Source: Deferribacter thermophilus
Lineage (GTDB): Bacteria > Chrysiogenota > Deferribacteres > Deferribacterales > Deferribacteraceae
Direction: 5' to 3'
DNA length: 64,000 bases
Assembly (NCBI RefSeq): GCF_049472675.1
Contig: NZ_JAPNXM010000004.1
Location: 1-64,000, forward strand
The notes under the pieces are model-generated. The model was not told where the DNA came from, ran no database searches, and saw only the letters and a list, made by a program, of their open reading frames with translations. The translations under genes were made by a program, and so were the position numbers. Shown here piece by piece: positions 17,326 through 26,085 of the stretch. The stretch's first letter is position 1, and each line of letters opens with the position of its first letter.

Positions 17326-18283
17326 TTTTTACCATTTCCTTGGCAACTTCGATTGCTCGCTTTAGACTGCTATAGTTTGCAATATTTTTTCCTGCAATAT
17401 CATGAGCGGTACCATGGTCAACAGATGTTCTAATAAAAGGTAAATTCAAAGTTACATTTACAGCAGCGCCAAAACTTTCCATTTTTACTGGGATTAACCC
17501 CTGATCATGATACATACATACAACAAAATCGTATTCACCAAATAAAACTTTTGGAAAAAGAGAGTCTGCAGGAAAAGGACCAAAGACATTTATCCCTTGT
17601 TGTTTTGTTTCTTTAATTGCTGGCTCGATCAATTTTGATTCTTCATCGCCAAGCACACCTCCATCACCAGCATGTGGATTGAGTGCACACACAGCTATAT
17701 TTGGCTTATCTTTCCCAAAAAAACGACCAGCATTGTGTGCATTTATTATAGCTTTTTTTATGGATTCTTTTGATATATTTTTGGCAACATCTTTAATGGG
17801 TAGATGGGTTGTTACTAGTACTACCCTAATTTTGTTCCCTACAAGCATCATACTGAAATCGTATGAGTTGCTCAAAAATCCGAGATATTCTGTGTGACCA
17901 GGGAAATCATATCCAGCTAAATTTATAGCTTTTTTATTGATTGGTGCAGTTACGAGCGCATCAGCTTCGTTATTTAAAATCATTTTAACGGCTTTTTCAA
18001 CAAAAAGCATTGATGCTTTACCATATTCTTTCTTTATTGTGCCGTATTCGATTTTGGAAAAATCTATTTTCTCGTCAGGCTCTATTATGTTTATTTTATA
18101 TTTATTTATATCATCTTTCAAAATGTTACTAAATGCATCTTTTAAGATGTTGTAATAACCCACAATGATAAGCTCATAATCTTCTGGTTTGCTGTTGCAG
18201 TAATCTTTAATCATTTTACAGGTAATTTCAGGCCCAATACCTGATGGGTCACCTATAGTAAGAGCAATTTTTATCTTTTTCAT
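17309..18283 (-). CDS. pdxA: 4-hydroxythreonine-4-phosphate dehydrogenase
   Basis: NAD-dependent enzyme of the DXP-dependent pyridoxal phosphate pathway. The start MKKIKIALTIGDPSGIGPEI is typical. The metal-binding histidines lie in TTHLPI, NPHAGDGG and MYHDQGL. The frame is open upstream with an ATG at 18292 and a TTG at 18319. None has a clear Shine-Dalgarno, and I chose 18283 because it matches the usual family N-terminus (324 residues). It is the first gene of the pdxA-rsmA-dnaQ-like run and is divergent from rpmH. Confidence 0.95.
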   Translation of the reverse strand: MKKIKIALTIGDPSGIGPEITCKMIKDYCNSKPEDYELIIVGYYNILKDAFSNILKDDINKYKINIIEPDEKIDFSKIEYGTIKKEYGKASMLFVEKAVKMILNNEADALVTAPINKKAINLAGYDFPGHTEYLGFLSNSYDFSMMLVGNKIRVVLVTTHLPIKDVAKNISKESIKKAIINAHNAGRFFGKDKPNIAVCALNPHAGDGGVLGDEESKLIEPAIKETKQQGINVFGPFPADSLFPKVLFGEYDFVVCMYHDQGLIPVKMESFGAAVNVTLNLPFIRTSVDHGTAHDIAGKNIANYSSLKRAIEVAKEMVKNDKFA

Positions 18284-18352
18284 AGATATCATATTATTAA
18301 TTATTACTAACTTTCGCAAGAACTTTTAAAGATTATGATTATTTTATGGTAG

Positions 18353-18381
18353 TTGACAAAATTGCTTTTGATATATATAAT
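18353..18381 (+). promoter_or_regulatory. Consensus sigma-70 promoter for rpmH-rnpA-yidC
   Basis: TTGACA (18353-18358), a 17-base spacer and TATAAT (18376-18381) match the consensus in every base. It lies 31 bases upstream of the rpmH start. Confidence 0.88.
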
Positions 18382-18412
18382 CATGCGCTCTAAAAAATGG
18401 AGGTGTGTGTAG

Positions 18413-18556
18413 ATGGCTCAGATGCTAACATTAAAGAAACCAAGTAATCTTAAAAGAAAACGCAAACACGGTTTTCGTGCAAGGATGAAAACAAGAGGTG
18501 GTAGATTGGTTTTAAAAAGAAGAAGAGCTAAGGGGCGTAAGAGATTAACAGTATAG
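18413..18556 (+). CDS. rpmH: 50S ribosomal protein L34
   Basis: A 47-residue basic ribosomal protein starting MAQMLTLKKPSNLKRKRKHG, with the invariant HGFRARM and RRRAKGRKRL segments. GGAGG at 18399-18403 is 9 bases before ATG 18413. A second ATG at 18422 is too far from it. It has a slightly longer N-terminus than the usual MKRT form. It heads the conserved rpmH-rnpA-yidD-yidC-jag block, but no dnaA precedes it, so this locus does not carry the usual origin neighbourhood. Confidence 0.96.
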   Translation: MAQMLTLKKPSNLKRKRKHGFRARMKTRGGRLVLKRRRAKGRKRLTV

Positions 18557-18559
18557 TTA

Positions 18560-18907
18560 ATGAGATTTACATTTAAAAAGGATGAAAGACTTAGGAAACA
18601 GAGAGAGTTTGAAAATGTCTTTGAGAATGGTCGATGGGTAAATGGAAAATATGTTGATATTTGTTTTGCCCTCGACCAGAGTAGAAAAGTTGGATTTATA
18701 GTAAGCAAAAAGATCAGCAAAAAAGCTGTTATTAGAAACAAAGTAAAGAGAAGATTAAGAGAGATTTTTAGATTAAACAAATACGATTTACCAGATACTG
18801 TTAATTTAATTATCGTAGCAAAAAAAGGGGTAGAAAAAGTAAGTTTTAGTGATTTAGAAGATGAAGTTAGAAAATTATTTAAAAAAATTTCTGATATTGT
18901 TGATTAA
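18560..18907 (+). CDS. rnpA: Ribonuclease P protein component
   Basis: Small basic protein that assists the RNase P RNA in 5' maturation of tRNAs. The RNP signature reads KAVIRNKVKRRLREIFR (about 54-70), preceded by GFIVSKKISKKA. At 115 residues it is of normal length. It starts 3 bases after the rpmH stop, and its end overlaps yidD by 47 bases. Confidence 0.95.
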   Translation: MRFTFKKDERLRKQREFENVFENGRWVNGKYVDICFALDQSRKVGFIVSKKISKKAVIRNKVKRRLREIFRLNKYDLPDTVNLIIVAKKGVEKVSFSDLEDEVRKLFKKISDIVD

Positions 18908-19088
18908 TCTTTATCAAATATTATTATCCCCTTTGTTCGGTAGAAATTGCAGATATTACCCAAGTTGTTCTCAGTATGCTAAAGAAGCTATTGTTAAAAA
19001 AGGGATTTTAAAGGGCTTATTATTATCTGGATGGAGAATTTTACGATGTAATCCATTTAGTAAAGGTGGATATGATCCAGTAAAGTGA
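18861..19088 (+). CDS. yidD: Membrane protein insertion efficiency factor YidD
   Basis: A 75-residue amphipathic, membrane-associated protein that supports YidC. The family core CRYYPSCSQYAKEAI and the end RCNPFSKGGYDPV are intact, including three of the conserved cysteines. The ATG at 18861 lies inside rnpA in another frame; overlap of this kind is common for yidD. Confidence 0.93.
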   Translation: MKLENYLKKFLILLINLYQILLSPLFGRNCRYYPSCSQYAKEAIVKKGILKGLLLSGWRILRCNPFSKGGYDPVK

Positions 19089-19109
19089 CTACAAGGAGGA
19101 AATTAATTT

Positions 19110-20624
19110 ATGGATAAAAGGACTCTTTTAGCTGTGATTTTGAGTATTTTGGTTTTGATGATTTTTCAGTATATGTATGCTCCATCACCTCAACAGGTTG
19201 TTTCAGAAAATGCAACTGCTGACAATACTACTATTAAAAAGCCTGTTGTTGAACAGGTTGATGTAACACAAATCGAAAAAGATAATAACCAGGTGTTTAA
19301 ACCTGATTTATTTAATATAACAACTGATTATGTTGCAATAAGTTTTGATAAAAATAGTGGAGATATTTATTCCGCATCTATTTTGAAATACAAGGATAAA
19401 GATATTGGAAAAGTTGTTTTCAAAAGCAAAGAAAAAAATTATTTAGCATTAGAAAATATTAGTTATGATAAAGTTGAGTATATTATTGAAGATAAAGGGG
19501 ATGAAATATCTGTTAGTTTTAACTGTTTTATAAAAGATGTTGTTATCACAAAAAACTATTTTATTCCAAAACATAACTACCTTATTCGTTACTCTTTGAA
19601 GTTAAGTAATACAGGTAGCAAAACGATTAAATTCCCGTTGACTTTATCAGTTGGTCCAGATTTGGGTGAAGGTTTTTCAGAAAGTAAGTATGAGTTTGAA
19701 GGTGCGATAGTTTTTAATGGTAAAAAGGTTTATAGAGAAAGACCTGAAAAGTTGAAGAAGGATGTAATTATAGAAAAACCTAATTGGCTGGGTTATACAT
19801 CAAAATATTTCTTATTTGCTATTGCTTCGGATTTTGATAAGAGTATCATAAAAAAGTTTAAAGATTCTGCAGTAGTTAATGGTATTAAAGAGTTAATTTT
19901 AAACCCTTCTGAATCAAAACAGATTAATATGTCGATTTTTACAGGTCCAAAGGAATATAAACTGTTAAGAAGCACTGGATTAAAATTAGAAAAAAGTATC
20001 AATTTTGGTATTTTTGCCTTTTTGGCTATCCCTTTGCTTTTATTGATGAATTTATTTTATAGTATTATTCATAATTATGGTGTTGCTATCATTTTACTTA
20101 CAATAATAATAAAAATTGTGACATATCCATTAACACTAAAAAGTATGACATCAATGAAGAAGATGCAAAAAATTCAACCTGAAATCCAAAAGATAAGAGA
20201 AAAATTTAAAGGTGATCCACAAAAGATGAACGCAGCAATGATGGATCTTTATAGAAAATATGGTGTCAATCCAATGGGTGGTTGTTTACCTATGTTAATT
20301 CAAATACCGATATTTTTTGCATTATACAAAGCTTTATTAGTATCGATAGAGCTAAAAGGTTCTCCATTTTTTGGCTGGATCACAGACTTATCTGTGAAGG
20401 ATCCTTATTATATAACCCCAATACTTATGGGGGTTACAATGTTTATCCAACAGAAAATGACACCTCAAGTTGGTGATCCTACGCAGCAAAAATTATTTAT
20501 GTTTATGCCAATTATATTCACTTTCTTATTTTTGAACTTCCCATCAGGACTTGTTATATACTGGTTGACAAACAATATCCTTACAATAATTCAGCAATAT
20601 TTTATTAATAAGAAAACTACGTGA
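19110..20624 (+). CDS. yidC: Membrane protein insertase YidC
   Basis: Inner-membrane insertase/chaperone of the YidC/Oxa1/Alb3 family, 504 residues. It has an N-terminal anchor helix (about 5-22), a large periplasmic domain (about 50-290) as in Gram-negative YidC, and the conserved five-helix core (about 300-495) with YPLTLKSMTSMKKMQKIQPE and NPMGGCLPMLIQIPIFFALY. In the groove segment the arginine of E. coli YidC (Arg366, before xxxYPLT) aligns by eye with lysine, so the charge is kept. AAGGAGGAA precedes ATG 19110. Confidence 0.97.
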   Translation: MDKRTLLAVILSILVLMIFQYMYAPSPQQVVSENATADNTTIKKPVVEQVDVTQIEKDNNQVFKPDLFNITTDYVAISFDKNSGDIYSASILKYKDKDIGKVVFKSKEKNYLALENISYDKVEYIIEDKGDEISVSFNCFIKDVVITKNYFIPKHNYLIRYSLKLSNTGSKTIKFPLTLSVGPDLGEGFSESKYEFEGAIVFNGKKVYRERPEKLKKDVIIEKPNWLGYTSKYFLFAIASDFDKSIIKKFKDSAVVNGIKELILNPSESKQINMSIFTGPKEYKLLRSTGLKLEKSINFGIFAFLAIPLLLLMNLFYSIIHNYGVAIILLTIIIKIVTYPLTLKSMTSMKKMQKIQPEIQKIREKFKGDPQKMNAAMMDLYRKYGVNPMGGCLPMLIQIPIFFALYKALLVSIELKGSPFFGWITDLSVKDPYYITPILMGVTMFIQQKMTPQVGDPTQQKLFMFMPIIFTFLFLNFPSGLVIYWLTNNILTIIQQYFINKKTT

Positions 20625-20632
20625 GGAGTGAA

Positions 20633-21265
20633 ATGAAATATTTTGAGGTAGAAGGTAGTAGTGTTGAAGAAGCTTTGAATAAATTTTTGTTGGAGAATAA
20701 AATACCAAGAGAATTTTTAGATATAGAAGTTATAGACCCTGGTTCAAAAGGGATATTAGGTTTTGGTAAAAGAAATGCGAAGATTAAGGTAAAGTTTGAC
20801 GAAAATGAATATATTAAAAGGAGATCAAAAGTATTACTTTCAGAGATTTTAGATAAAGCAGGTTTTACAGAATATAGAATTGATGTGAAGGAAGATTTCC
20901 CAAATATAATATTAAATATAGAATCTCCCGATTCAAATCTTTTAATTGGTAAAATGGGGCAAACTTTAGAAGCATTGCAATATATAATAGAAAAATTATT
21001 GAATATTGATGATAACTCTGATGTAAAGGTTATAATCGATGTAGAAAATTATCGTAATAGAGTTATTGAAAATTTAAAAGAAAGAGCTGTTGAGCTTGCT
21101 AAAAAAGTAGTAAAAACTAGAAAAGTGGAAAAGCTACCACCAATGATCCCTATGGTTAGAAAAGAGATTCATAATACTTTAAAATCAGTTCAAGGGGTAA
21201 GGACTGAAAGTTATGGAGATGGCAACATAAAAACTATTTATATTATCCCAGAGGACTTGAAATAA
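20633..21265 (+). CDS. khpB: RNA-binding protein KhpB (Jag)
   Basis: KH-R3H RNA-binding protein, also called Jag or SpoIIIJ-associated. It has an N-terminal Jag-N domain with GSKGILGFGKR (about 38-48), a KH-type region (about 65-140) and an R3H domain ending SVQGVRTESYGDG. I take ATG 20633 as the start, because GAGGAG at 20623-20628 serves it. A GTG at 20621 overlaps the yidC stop and has no ribosome site. In many genomes mnmE follows; here a small membrane protein does. Confidence 0.92.
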   Translation: MKYFEVEGSSVEEALNKFLLENKIPREFLDIEVIDPGSKGILGFGKRNAKIKVKFDENEYIKRRSKVLLSEILDKAGFTEYRIDVKEDFPNIILNIESPDSNLLIGKMGQTLEALQYIIEKLLNIDDNSDVKVIIDVENYRNRVIENLKERAVELAKKVVKTRKVEKLPPMIPMVRKEIHNTLKSVQGVRTESYGDGNIKTIYIIPEDLK

Positions 21266-21510
21266 TGCTTAAATTCATATTAACTGCAGCTTTAATATAT
21301 TTTACATTTGTATTGTTTAGAAAAAAGAAGGTAAATGATGATAAGAAACAGTTAGAGGAAGCTGTTGATTTGGCCAAAGATGAAATTTGTGGTACTTATA
21401 TTGAAGTTACTACCCCTTATAAAGTAAAATATTATGAAAAGATTTATCATTTTTGTTCTAAAGAGTGTATGGATAAATTTATAGAAGAAAAGAAAAAAAG
21501 AGAGGTGTAA
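21265..21510 (+). CDS. Small membrane-anchored Cys-motif protein (PP0621/TRASH-like)
   Basis: An 81-residue protein with one N-terminal transmembrane helix (about 3-18) and a cytoplasmic or periplasmic tail. The tail has Cys42 in DEICGTYIE, and Cys64 and Cys68 in YHFCSKECMDKFI. The C...FCSxxC pattern resembles TRASH/YHS-type metal-binding domains and the PP0621 group of small membrane proteins. It shares its first base with the end of khpB and ends one base before the transaldolase gene, so it is part of the same transcript. Metal binding is inference from the cysteines. Confidence 0.7.
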   Translation: MLKFILTAALIYFTFVLFRKKKVNDDKKQLEEAVDLAKDEICGTYIEVTTPYKVKYYEKIYHFCSKECMDKFIEEKKKREV

Positions 21511-21511
21511 A

Positions 21512-22156
21512 ATGAAAATCTTTTTAGATACAGCAAATATTGATGAGATAAAAGAAGCCGTTTCTTATGGTATCGTAGATGGTGTAACTACTAATCCGAG
21601 TTTGATAGCAAAAGAGAAAAGAGATTTTAAAGAAACAATTAGTAAAATCTGTGAAATAGTAAAAGGCCCAGTGAGTGCTGAAGTGATTGCAACTGATTAC
21701 GAAGGTATGGTTAAAGAAGCAAAAGAGTTGGCATCAATTAGTGAATATGTGGTTGTAAAAATCCCTTTTACTGAAGATGGGCTTAAGGCAACATATACCC
21801 TAAATCTAGAAGGGGTAGATGTAAATATGACTTTGATATTTTCTCCAAATCAAGCATTACTGGCATGTAAAGCAGGTGCGAGGTATATTAGCCCATTTGC
21901 TGGTAGATTGGATGATATTGGACACGATGGTATGGATCTTGTATTAGATTGCCAGGAGATTATCTTAAATTATGATTTTGATACAGAGGTAATTGCAGCT
22001 AGTATTAGGCATCCTATGCATGTTTATCAGGCTGCTATTAATGGTGTAGATATAGCTACTATACCATTTAAAGTTTTAAAACAGTTGTTTAAACACCCTT
22101 TAACAGATATTGGTTTAGAAAAATTTTTGAACGATTGGAAAAATTCTCAAAAATAA
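21512..22156 (+). CDS. tal: Transaldolase, fructose-6-phosphate aldolase type
   Basis: Short-form transaldolase (214 residues) of the TalC/FSA group, a decameric Schiff-base aldolase acting in the pentose phosphate pathway. The N-terminus MKIFLDTANIDEIKEAVSYG, the TTNPSLIA motif, the Schiff-base lysine Lys83 in VVKIPFT and the C-terminal ASIRHP are all present. Whether it works as transaldolase or as fructose-6-phosphate aldolase cannot be settled from sequence alone. It is the last gene of the rpmH transcript before a terminator. Confidence 0.93.
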   Translation: MKIFLDTANIDEIKEAVSYGIVDGVTTNPSLIAKEKRDFKETISKICEIVKGPVSAEVIATDYEGMVKEAKELASISEYVVVKIPFTEDGLKATYTLNLEGVDVNMTLIFSPNQALLACKAGARYISPFAGRLDDIGHDGMDLVLDCQEIILNYDFDTEVIAASIRHPMHVYQAAINGVDIATIPFKVLKQLFKHPLTDIGLEKFLNDWKNSQK

Positions 22157-22158
22157 AG

Positions 22159-22179
22159 GGGGAGTTACTCCCCTTTTTT
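22159..22179. terminator. Terminator between convergent genes
   Basis: GGGGAG (22159-22164), loop TTA, CTCCCC (22168-22173), then T6 (22174-22179). It follows the transaldolase stop by two bases. It overlaps the last codons of the opposite-strand acyl-CoA ligase, so it mainly serves the plus-strand transcript. Confidence 0.85.
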
Positions 22180-23706
22180 CAATACCTGTTCTTTAAGTTT
22201 CCTTTTTAGTACTTTTCCTGTAGCAGTCATAGGTAATTCGTTTACAATATAGATTTTTTTAGGAATTTTAAAGTTTGCTAGATGTGACTTTAGATAGTTT
22301 TTGATATCTTTTTCATTTAGAGTTGCCCCTTCTTGAGGCATAACATAAGCCACAGGAACTTCTCCACTTGCTTCATCAGGGATACCAATAACAGCAGCAG
22401 CTTCTACACCAGGGTATTGATACAATAGTTCTTCGATTTCTCTTGGGTAGACATTAATACCTTTTACGATTATAAGATCCTTTTTTCTATCAACTATATA
22501 TATAAAACCATCTTCATCAACTTTTGCCATATCACCAGTGAATAACCACCCATTTCTGATTGCTTGATCAGTTGCTTCTGGCAAATTCCAATACCCTTTC
22601 ATAACATTTGGGCCTTTAACAATAAGCTCACCAATTTCTCCAACTGGTAATTCCTCTTCATCATCATTTACAACTTTTACTTCCACACCCGGTAAAGGTA
22701 ATCCAACGGAATAAGGTTTTTGCCACTCGAGCCTGTTTACAGATACAACAGGGGAAGCTTCGGATAACCCGTAACCTTCTATAATTGGTCTATTAAACTT
22801 ATTTTTAAATTCATTTAAAATCTCTTCTGGTAAAGGTGCCCCACCACTAACATGAATTCTTACTGGGTATAAAAACTTTATAAACCATTTAGGTAACTTA
22901 GCCTTTGATAGGGCAGAAAATACTTGGGGTACTCCGAGGAAAAAAGTAGGTCTTTTAAACAATAAAACATTTTTAAACTTTTTACTTCTTAACTCCATAA
23001 CTGATCTTAAAATAATAATTGAGCAACCTAAAAAGGTAGGTAAAAGAACACATGTAGTAAAAGCATAAGAGTGGAACATTGGTAAGAAAAGTAAAAATCT
23101 ATCGTTCTTTTTCACTTTAAATGCCTTGTTGCAGGCATCACAATTTGATAATAAATTTTTGTGAGTTAGCATTGCACCTTTTGGATGTCCAGTTGTACCT
23201 GATGTATAAATTAAAACCGCTAATTCATCCATATCGAAATCACATGGCAAATCTGAATCAGGCTCATCTTTAATTAATTCATTTAAATCGACTGAGTGGG
23301 GAGATAGATAATTATATGTTAGAATTGCTACTAAAGAGTCTACTTTATCTTTAAGGTATGCAAAATAATCTTTGTAATTTTCAGTAGAAATCAGATATTT
23401 AACCTGACAATCGTTTAAAATATATTCCACCTCTTCCTGCTTTAAGAAATTATTTATAGGGACAGCTATTGCCCCACATTTTGTAATAGCAAAAAATGAA
23501 AAGAGAAATTCTGGAGAATTATCCATTAATATTGCTACTCTATCACCTTTTTTTAGTCCAAGGTTGATAAGTGCATGGGCAATTTTGTTAGTAATTTTGT
23601 TAACTTCCATATAAGTGTATTTTTTATCTTCAAAGAAAATATATTTTTTTGATTTTAGTCTTTTTGCATTTTGAATTAACATATCACCTAAATTTTTAAA
23701 GTTCAT
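22165..23706 (-). CDS. Long-chain acyl-CoA synthetase (AMP-binding)
   Basis: ANL-superfamily adenylating enzyme that activates a carboxylate, probably a fatty acid, to its CoA thioester. It has the P-loop YTSGTTGHPKGAMLTH, GYGLSEASP, the hinge GWLFTGDM...DRKKDLIIVKGINVYP and the catalytic lysine near the end in PMTATGKVLKRKLKE. At 513 residues it fits the FadD/FACL group. Its ATG overlaps the maf stop by one base, so it is the last gene of the polyprenyl synthetase operon. Exact chain length is unknown. Confidence 0.9.
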   Translation of the reverse strand: MNFKNLGDMLIQNAKRLKSKKYIFFEDKKYTYMEVNKITNKIAHALINLGLKKGDRVAILMDNSPEFLFSFFAITKCGAIAVPINNFLKQEEVEYILNDCQVKYLISTENYKDYFAYLKDKVDSLVAILTYNYLSPHSVDLNELIKDEPDSDLPCDFDMDELAVLIYTSGTTGHPKGAMLTHKNLLSNCDACNKAFKVKKNDRFLLFLPMFHSYAFTTCVLLPTFLGCSIIILRSVMELRSKKFKNVLLFKRPTFFLGVPQVFSALSKAKLPKWFIKFLYPVRIHVSGGAPLPEEILNEFKNKFNRPIIEGYGLSEASPVVSVNRLEWQKPYSVGLPLPGVEVKVVNDDEEELPVGEIGELIVKGPNVMKGYWNLPEATDQAIRNGWLFTGDMAKVDEDGFIYIVDRKKDLIIVKGINVYPREIEELLYQYPGVEAAAVIGIPDEASGEVPVAYVMPQEGATLNEKDIKNYLKSHLANFKIPKKIYIVNELPMTATGKVLKRKLKEQVLKKGE

Positions 23707-24293
23707 TATAACCCCCTGTATGGACTTATTCCAATTTCTTTAAAAATATCAAAGAGTTTTGATACTGGAAGACCAACAACATTTTCATAGCTTCCATGTA
23801 TTTTTTCTACCAATATACAACCCATAGTTTGGATCCCGTATGCTCCAGCTTTATCAAAGGGTTCATCATTTTCAATGTACCATTTTATTAAATCATCGCT
23901 GAGCGTTTTAAAAGTTACTTCTGTGATATCATAAAATTGTCGTATAAATTTTTTATTTTTATTGATAACTGCTACACCTGTAATTACCTGATGTGTTTTT
24001 CCACTTAAAAACTTAAGCATTTCAAAGGCTTTGTCATAGGTAATAGGTTTACCAAGCACTTTGTTTTCGCAAACCACAATTGTATCAGCACCAATTATAA
24101 ATGCTTCATCAAAAATTCTTGCTACATCATAAGCTTTCATTGTAGCTAATCTGACAACTTCATCTGTAAAGTTATTTTTTTCATTAAACTCCTCTTTGAT
24201 ACTTGAAGTTACATATTGAAAGTTAATGCCTAATTTAGATAGTAATTCTCTTCTTCTTGGTGAGCCGCTTGCTAAAATCAGTTTCTGGTACAT
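23706..24293 (-). CDS. maf: Maf-family nucleoside triphosphate pyrophosphatase
   Basis: House-cleaning pyrophosphatase of the Maf/YhdE group, which hydrolyses dTTP/UTP or modified nucleotides. The N-terminal LILASGSPRRRELLSKLG is the family signature. IIGADTIVV, the KPITYDKAFEML segment and AGAYGIQTMG complete the active site. At 195 residues it is full length. It lies 8 bases downstream of the Gx-transporter gene. Confidence 0.93.
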   Translation of the reverse strand: MYQKLILASGSPRRRELLSKLGINFQYVTSSIKEEFNEKNNFTDEVVRLATMKAYDVARIFDEAFIIGADTIVVCENKVLGKPITYDKAFEMLKFLSGKTHQVITGVAVINKNKKFIRQFYDITEVTFKTLSDDLIKWYIENDEPFDKAGAYGIQTMGCILVEKIHGSYENVVGLPVSKLFDIFKEIGISPYRGL

Positions 24294-24301
24294 TTATTAC
24301 C

Positions 24302-24817
24302 TCAATCATGATAAATTTTTAAAACCTTGTATGTAATTATTCCCGTTAAAATTCCTGTTGTTATTGATAGTAGTGAGAAATAAGGGAAAATTTTAAAAAA
24401 AGCAAGATTTTTTATGAAAAGGTGTTTAATTATAATAAATTGTGAAGCTATATGGAAAAAAGCACCAATAGCCCCAGTGGAAACAGGAGTGGCAAATTTT
24501 TTTGTTAAATAGGAATAAAAATACATCACTATGGTAGCTATTATTGTTGAAGGCAGGCCTATACTCATTTTTAATAAAAAATTTCCGGAAACTATAGGAA
24601 TGATAATGGATTTTAGAAAACCAATTATAATAGCTTCACGAAAACTTAGTAAGTATATTGCAAGCATTATTCCAATATTGCTTAAACCCAGTTTCACTCC
24701 AGGAATAGGTATAGGGAACAGATTTTCAAAAAAACCTAAAACAATTGAAATGGAAGCAAATAGTGCTATTAGTGAAATTTTATTATTTTGATATTGCATC
24801 ATATTCTGATTCTTCAC
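24302..24817 (-). CDS. Gx transporter family membrane protein (EetB-like)
   Basis: Integral membrane protein of 171 residues with about five hydrophobic segments, of the family named Gx transporter or heptaprenyl diphosphate synthase component I. It shows FFENLFPIPIPGVKLGLSNI and a Gly-rich core. In the Listeria-type flavin electron-transfer locus the EetB protein belongs, to my knowledge, to this family. Start choice is open: GTG 24817 lies inside the preceding NusG-II gene (35-base overlap), and ATG 24802 is the alternative. Transported substrate unknown. Confidence 0.8.
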   Translation of the reverse strand: MKNQNMMQYQNNKISLIALFASISIVLGFFENLFPIPIPGVKLGLSNIGIMLAIYLLSFREAIIIGFLKSIIIPIVSGNFLLKMSIGLPSTIIATIVMYFYSYLTKKFATPVSTGAIGAFFHIASQFIIIKHLFIKNLAFFKIFPYFSLLSITTGILTGIITYKVLKIYHD

Positions 24818-25139
24818 ACTCTATTGTAAGAGCAACTTTATTAGGAATACATATTGCTGCATCATTACATTCTGAAATCCAGCCTGTTTTTACACATATT
24901 TGTAATGGGCAGTCAGACTCTATTATTCTTGCTTTTTCGTCATGTATTTCAACTATCATATTTTTGTTAAAAGAGGATCTTAAATTTATTTTTCCATTTT
25001 TAAAGGGGAGTTTTATCTTTTTATCCTCTACTAATAGGTAAAGTTGCTTTTTGCCTACATCTTTCTTAATTAATGGATAAAACGATATCAATACAAGTAA
25101 TGTAACAATAAAAATATCAAAAGGCTTAATTATTCTCAT
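24783..25139 (-). CDS. NusG domain II-containing membrane-anchored protein (EetA-like)
   Basis: A 118-residue protein with one N-terminal membrane helix (about 6-24) followed by an extracytoplasmic beta domain of the NusG-II type. The conserved cysteines lie in ESDCPLQICVKTGWISECND. Despite the name, these proteins are not transcription factors. They travel with ApbE and Gx-transporter genes, and EetA of the Listeria electron-transfer locus is, to my knowledge, of this family. I choose ATG 25139; the frame is open to 25178 but the longer N-terminus is atypical. It overlaps apbE by 14 bases. Confidence 0.82.
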   Translation of the reverse strand: MRIIKPFDIFIVTLLVLISFYPLIKKDVGKKQLYLLVEDKKIKLPFKNGKINLRSSFNKNMIVEIHDEKARIIESDCPLQICVKTGWISECNDAAICIPNKVALTIECEESEYDAISK

Positions 25140-26085
25140 ACTGAGCCCAGTTACAAAGCTTGAGAAGTTTGTTGTCAAGTGTGTATATCAATACAGGAGT
25201 GTTCAATTTTTTACAAAGTGTTTTTATTTTTTCTATAGGGAGCAAAAAGTATATTGTGCTTAAAGCATCAGCTGTTTTGGTATCATTTGCTATCACAGAA
25301 ACACTTTTATAATTATTTGCAGTTTTACCTGTTTTTGCGTCGAATATATGAATTATTCTTTCTCCTGTCTCTGAAATAAAAAATCTTTCATAATTACCAC
25401 TAGTAACAACTGCTTTGTTAGCTATAGAGATTACGCTTAAAAAATCATCATTTTTGTCTGGATGTTTTATTGCAATTTTCCATTTTTTCCCATTTTTATC
25501 CCCTAAAGCAAATAAATCTCCACCGGCATCAACTATTGCATTATTTACCCCTTTTGTTTTTAAAAAATCAATTACTCTATCAACTATATATCCTTTTGCA
25601 AAAGCTCCCATATCAATCAATATATTGGTATCTTTATAAATAAAATTATCTGATAAGTGAATGTGCGAAATACCAATTTTCTTTTTTGCAGCTTCTAATT
25701 CATTATTTGATGGAGTTTTAAAAGGGCCTTCTGGAAAGCCGAAAAGGGATGTTATAGTATATATTGTTATATCAAATCTTCCTTCAGAAATTTTTGAATA
25801 TTTAATGGCATCAGCTAATAAGCTTTTAATTTTGTTATTAATTACTATTTTTTCGTTTGGTTTGCTATTGTTAAACTCTTTGTAAAAATCAGTAATTTCT
25901 GTCTCTTCATTTTTTATTAGTTTATAGCTTTCGTCAAAAAGTGAAGTTTTATTTGATGGTAAAGTAATATTGATAATAGTACCCAAAGCATAAAAACTCT
26001 TTGAGGAAAATTTTTTACTATTTTCACAGGAAAACAATATGGTTATTAAAATACAAAATATAAAGAATTTTTGCAATTTGGGCAT
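25126..26085 (-). CDS. apbE: FAD:protein FMN transferase, lipoprotein
   Basis: ApbE attaches FMN covalently to a Ser/Thr in target proteins outside the cytoplasm. The signal peptide ends in the lipobox LFSC with Cys20. The family motifs DMGAFAKGYIVDRVIDFL and NAIVDAGGDLFALGDKNG are intact, as is the later VTSGNYERFF. At 319 residues it is full length. No protein with an obvious FMN-binding (S/T)GAT target motif was noticed in this window, so its substrate is elsewhere. It overlaps amrS by 40 bases and the NusG-II gene by 14. Confidence 0.94.
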   Translation of the reverse strand: MPKLQKFFIFCILITILFSCENSKKFSSKSFYALGTIINITLPSNKTSLFDESYKLIKNEETEITDFYKEFNNSKPNEKIVINNKIKSLLADAIKYSKISEGRFDITIYTITSLFGFPEGPFKTPSNNELEAAKKKIGISHIHLSDNFIYKDTNILIDMGAFAKGYIVDRVIDFLKTKGVNNAIVDAGGDLFALGDKNGKKWKIAIKHPDKNDDFLSVISIANKAVVTSGNYERFFISETGERIIHIFDAKTGKTANNYKSVSVIANDTKTADALSTIYFLLPIEKIKTLCKKLNTPVLIYTLDNKLLKLCNWAQYENN

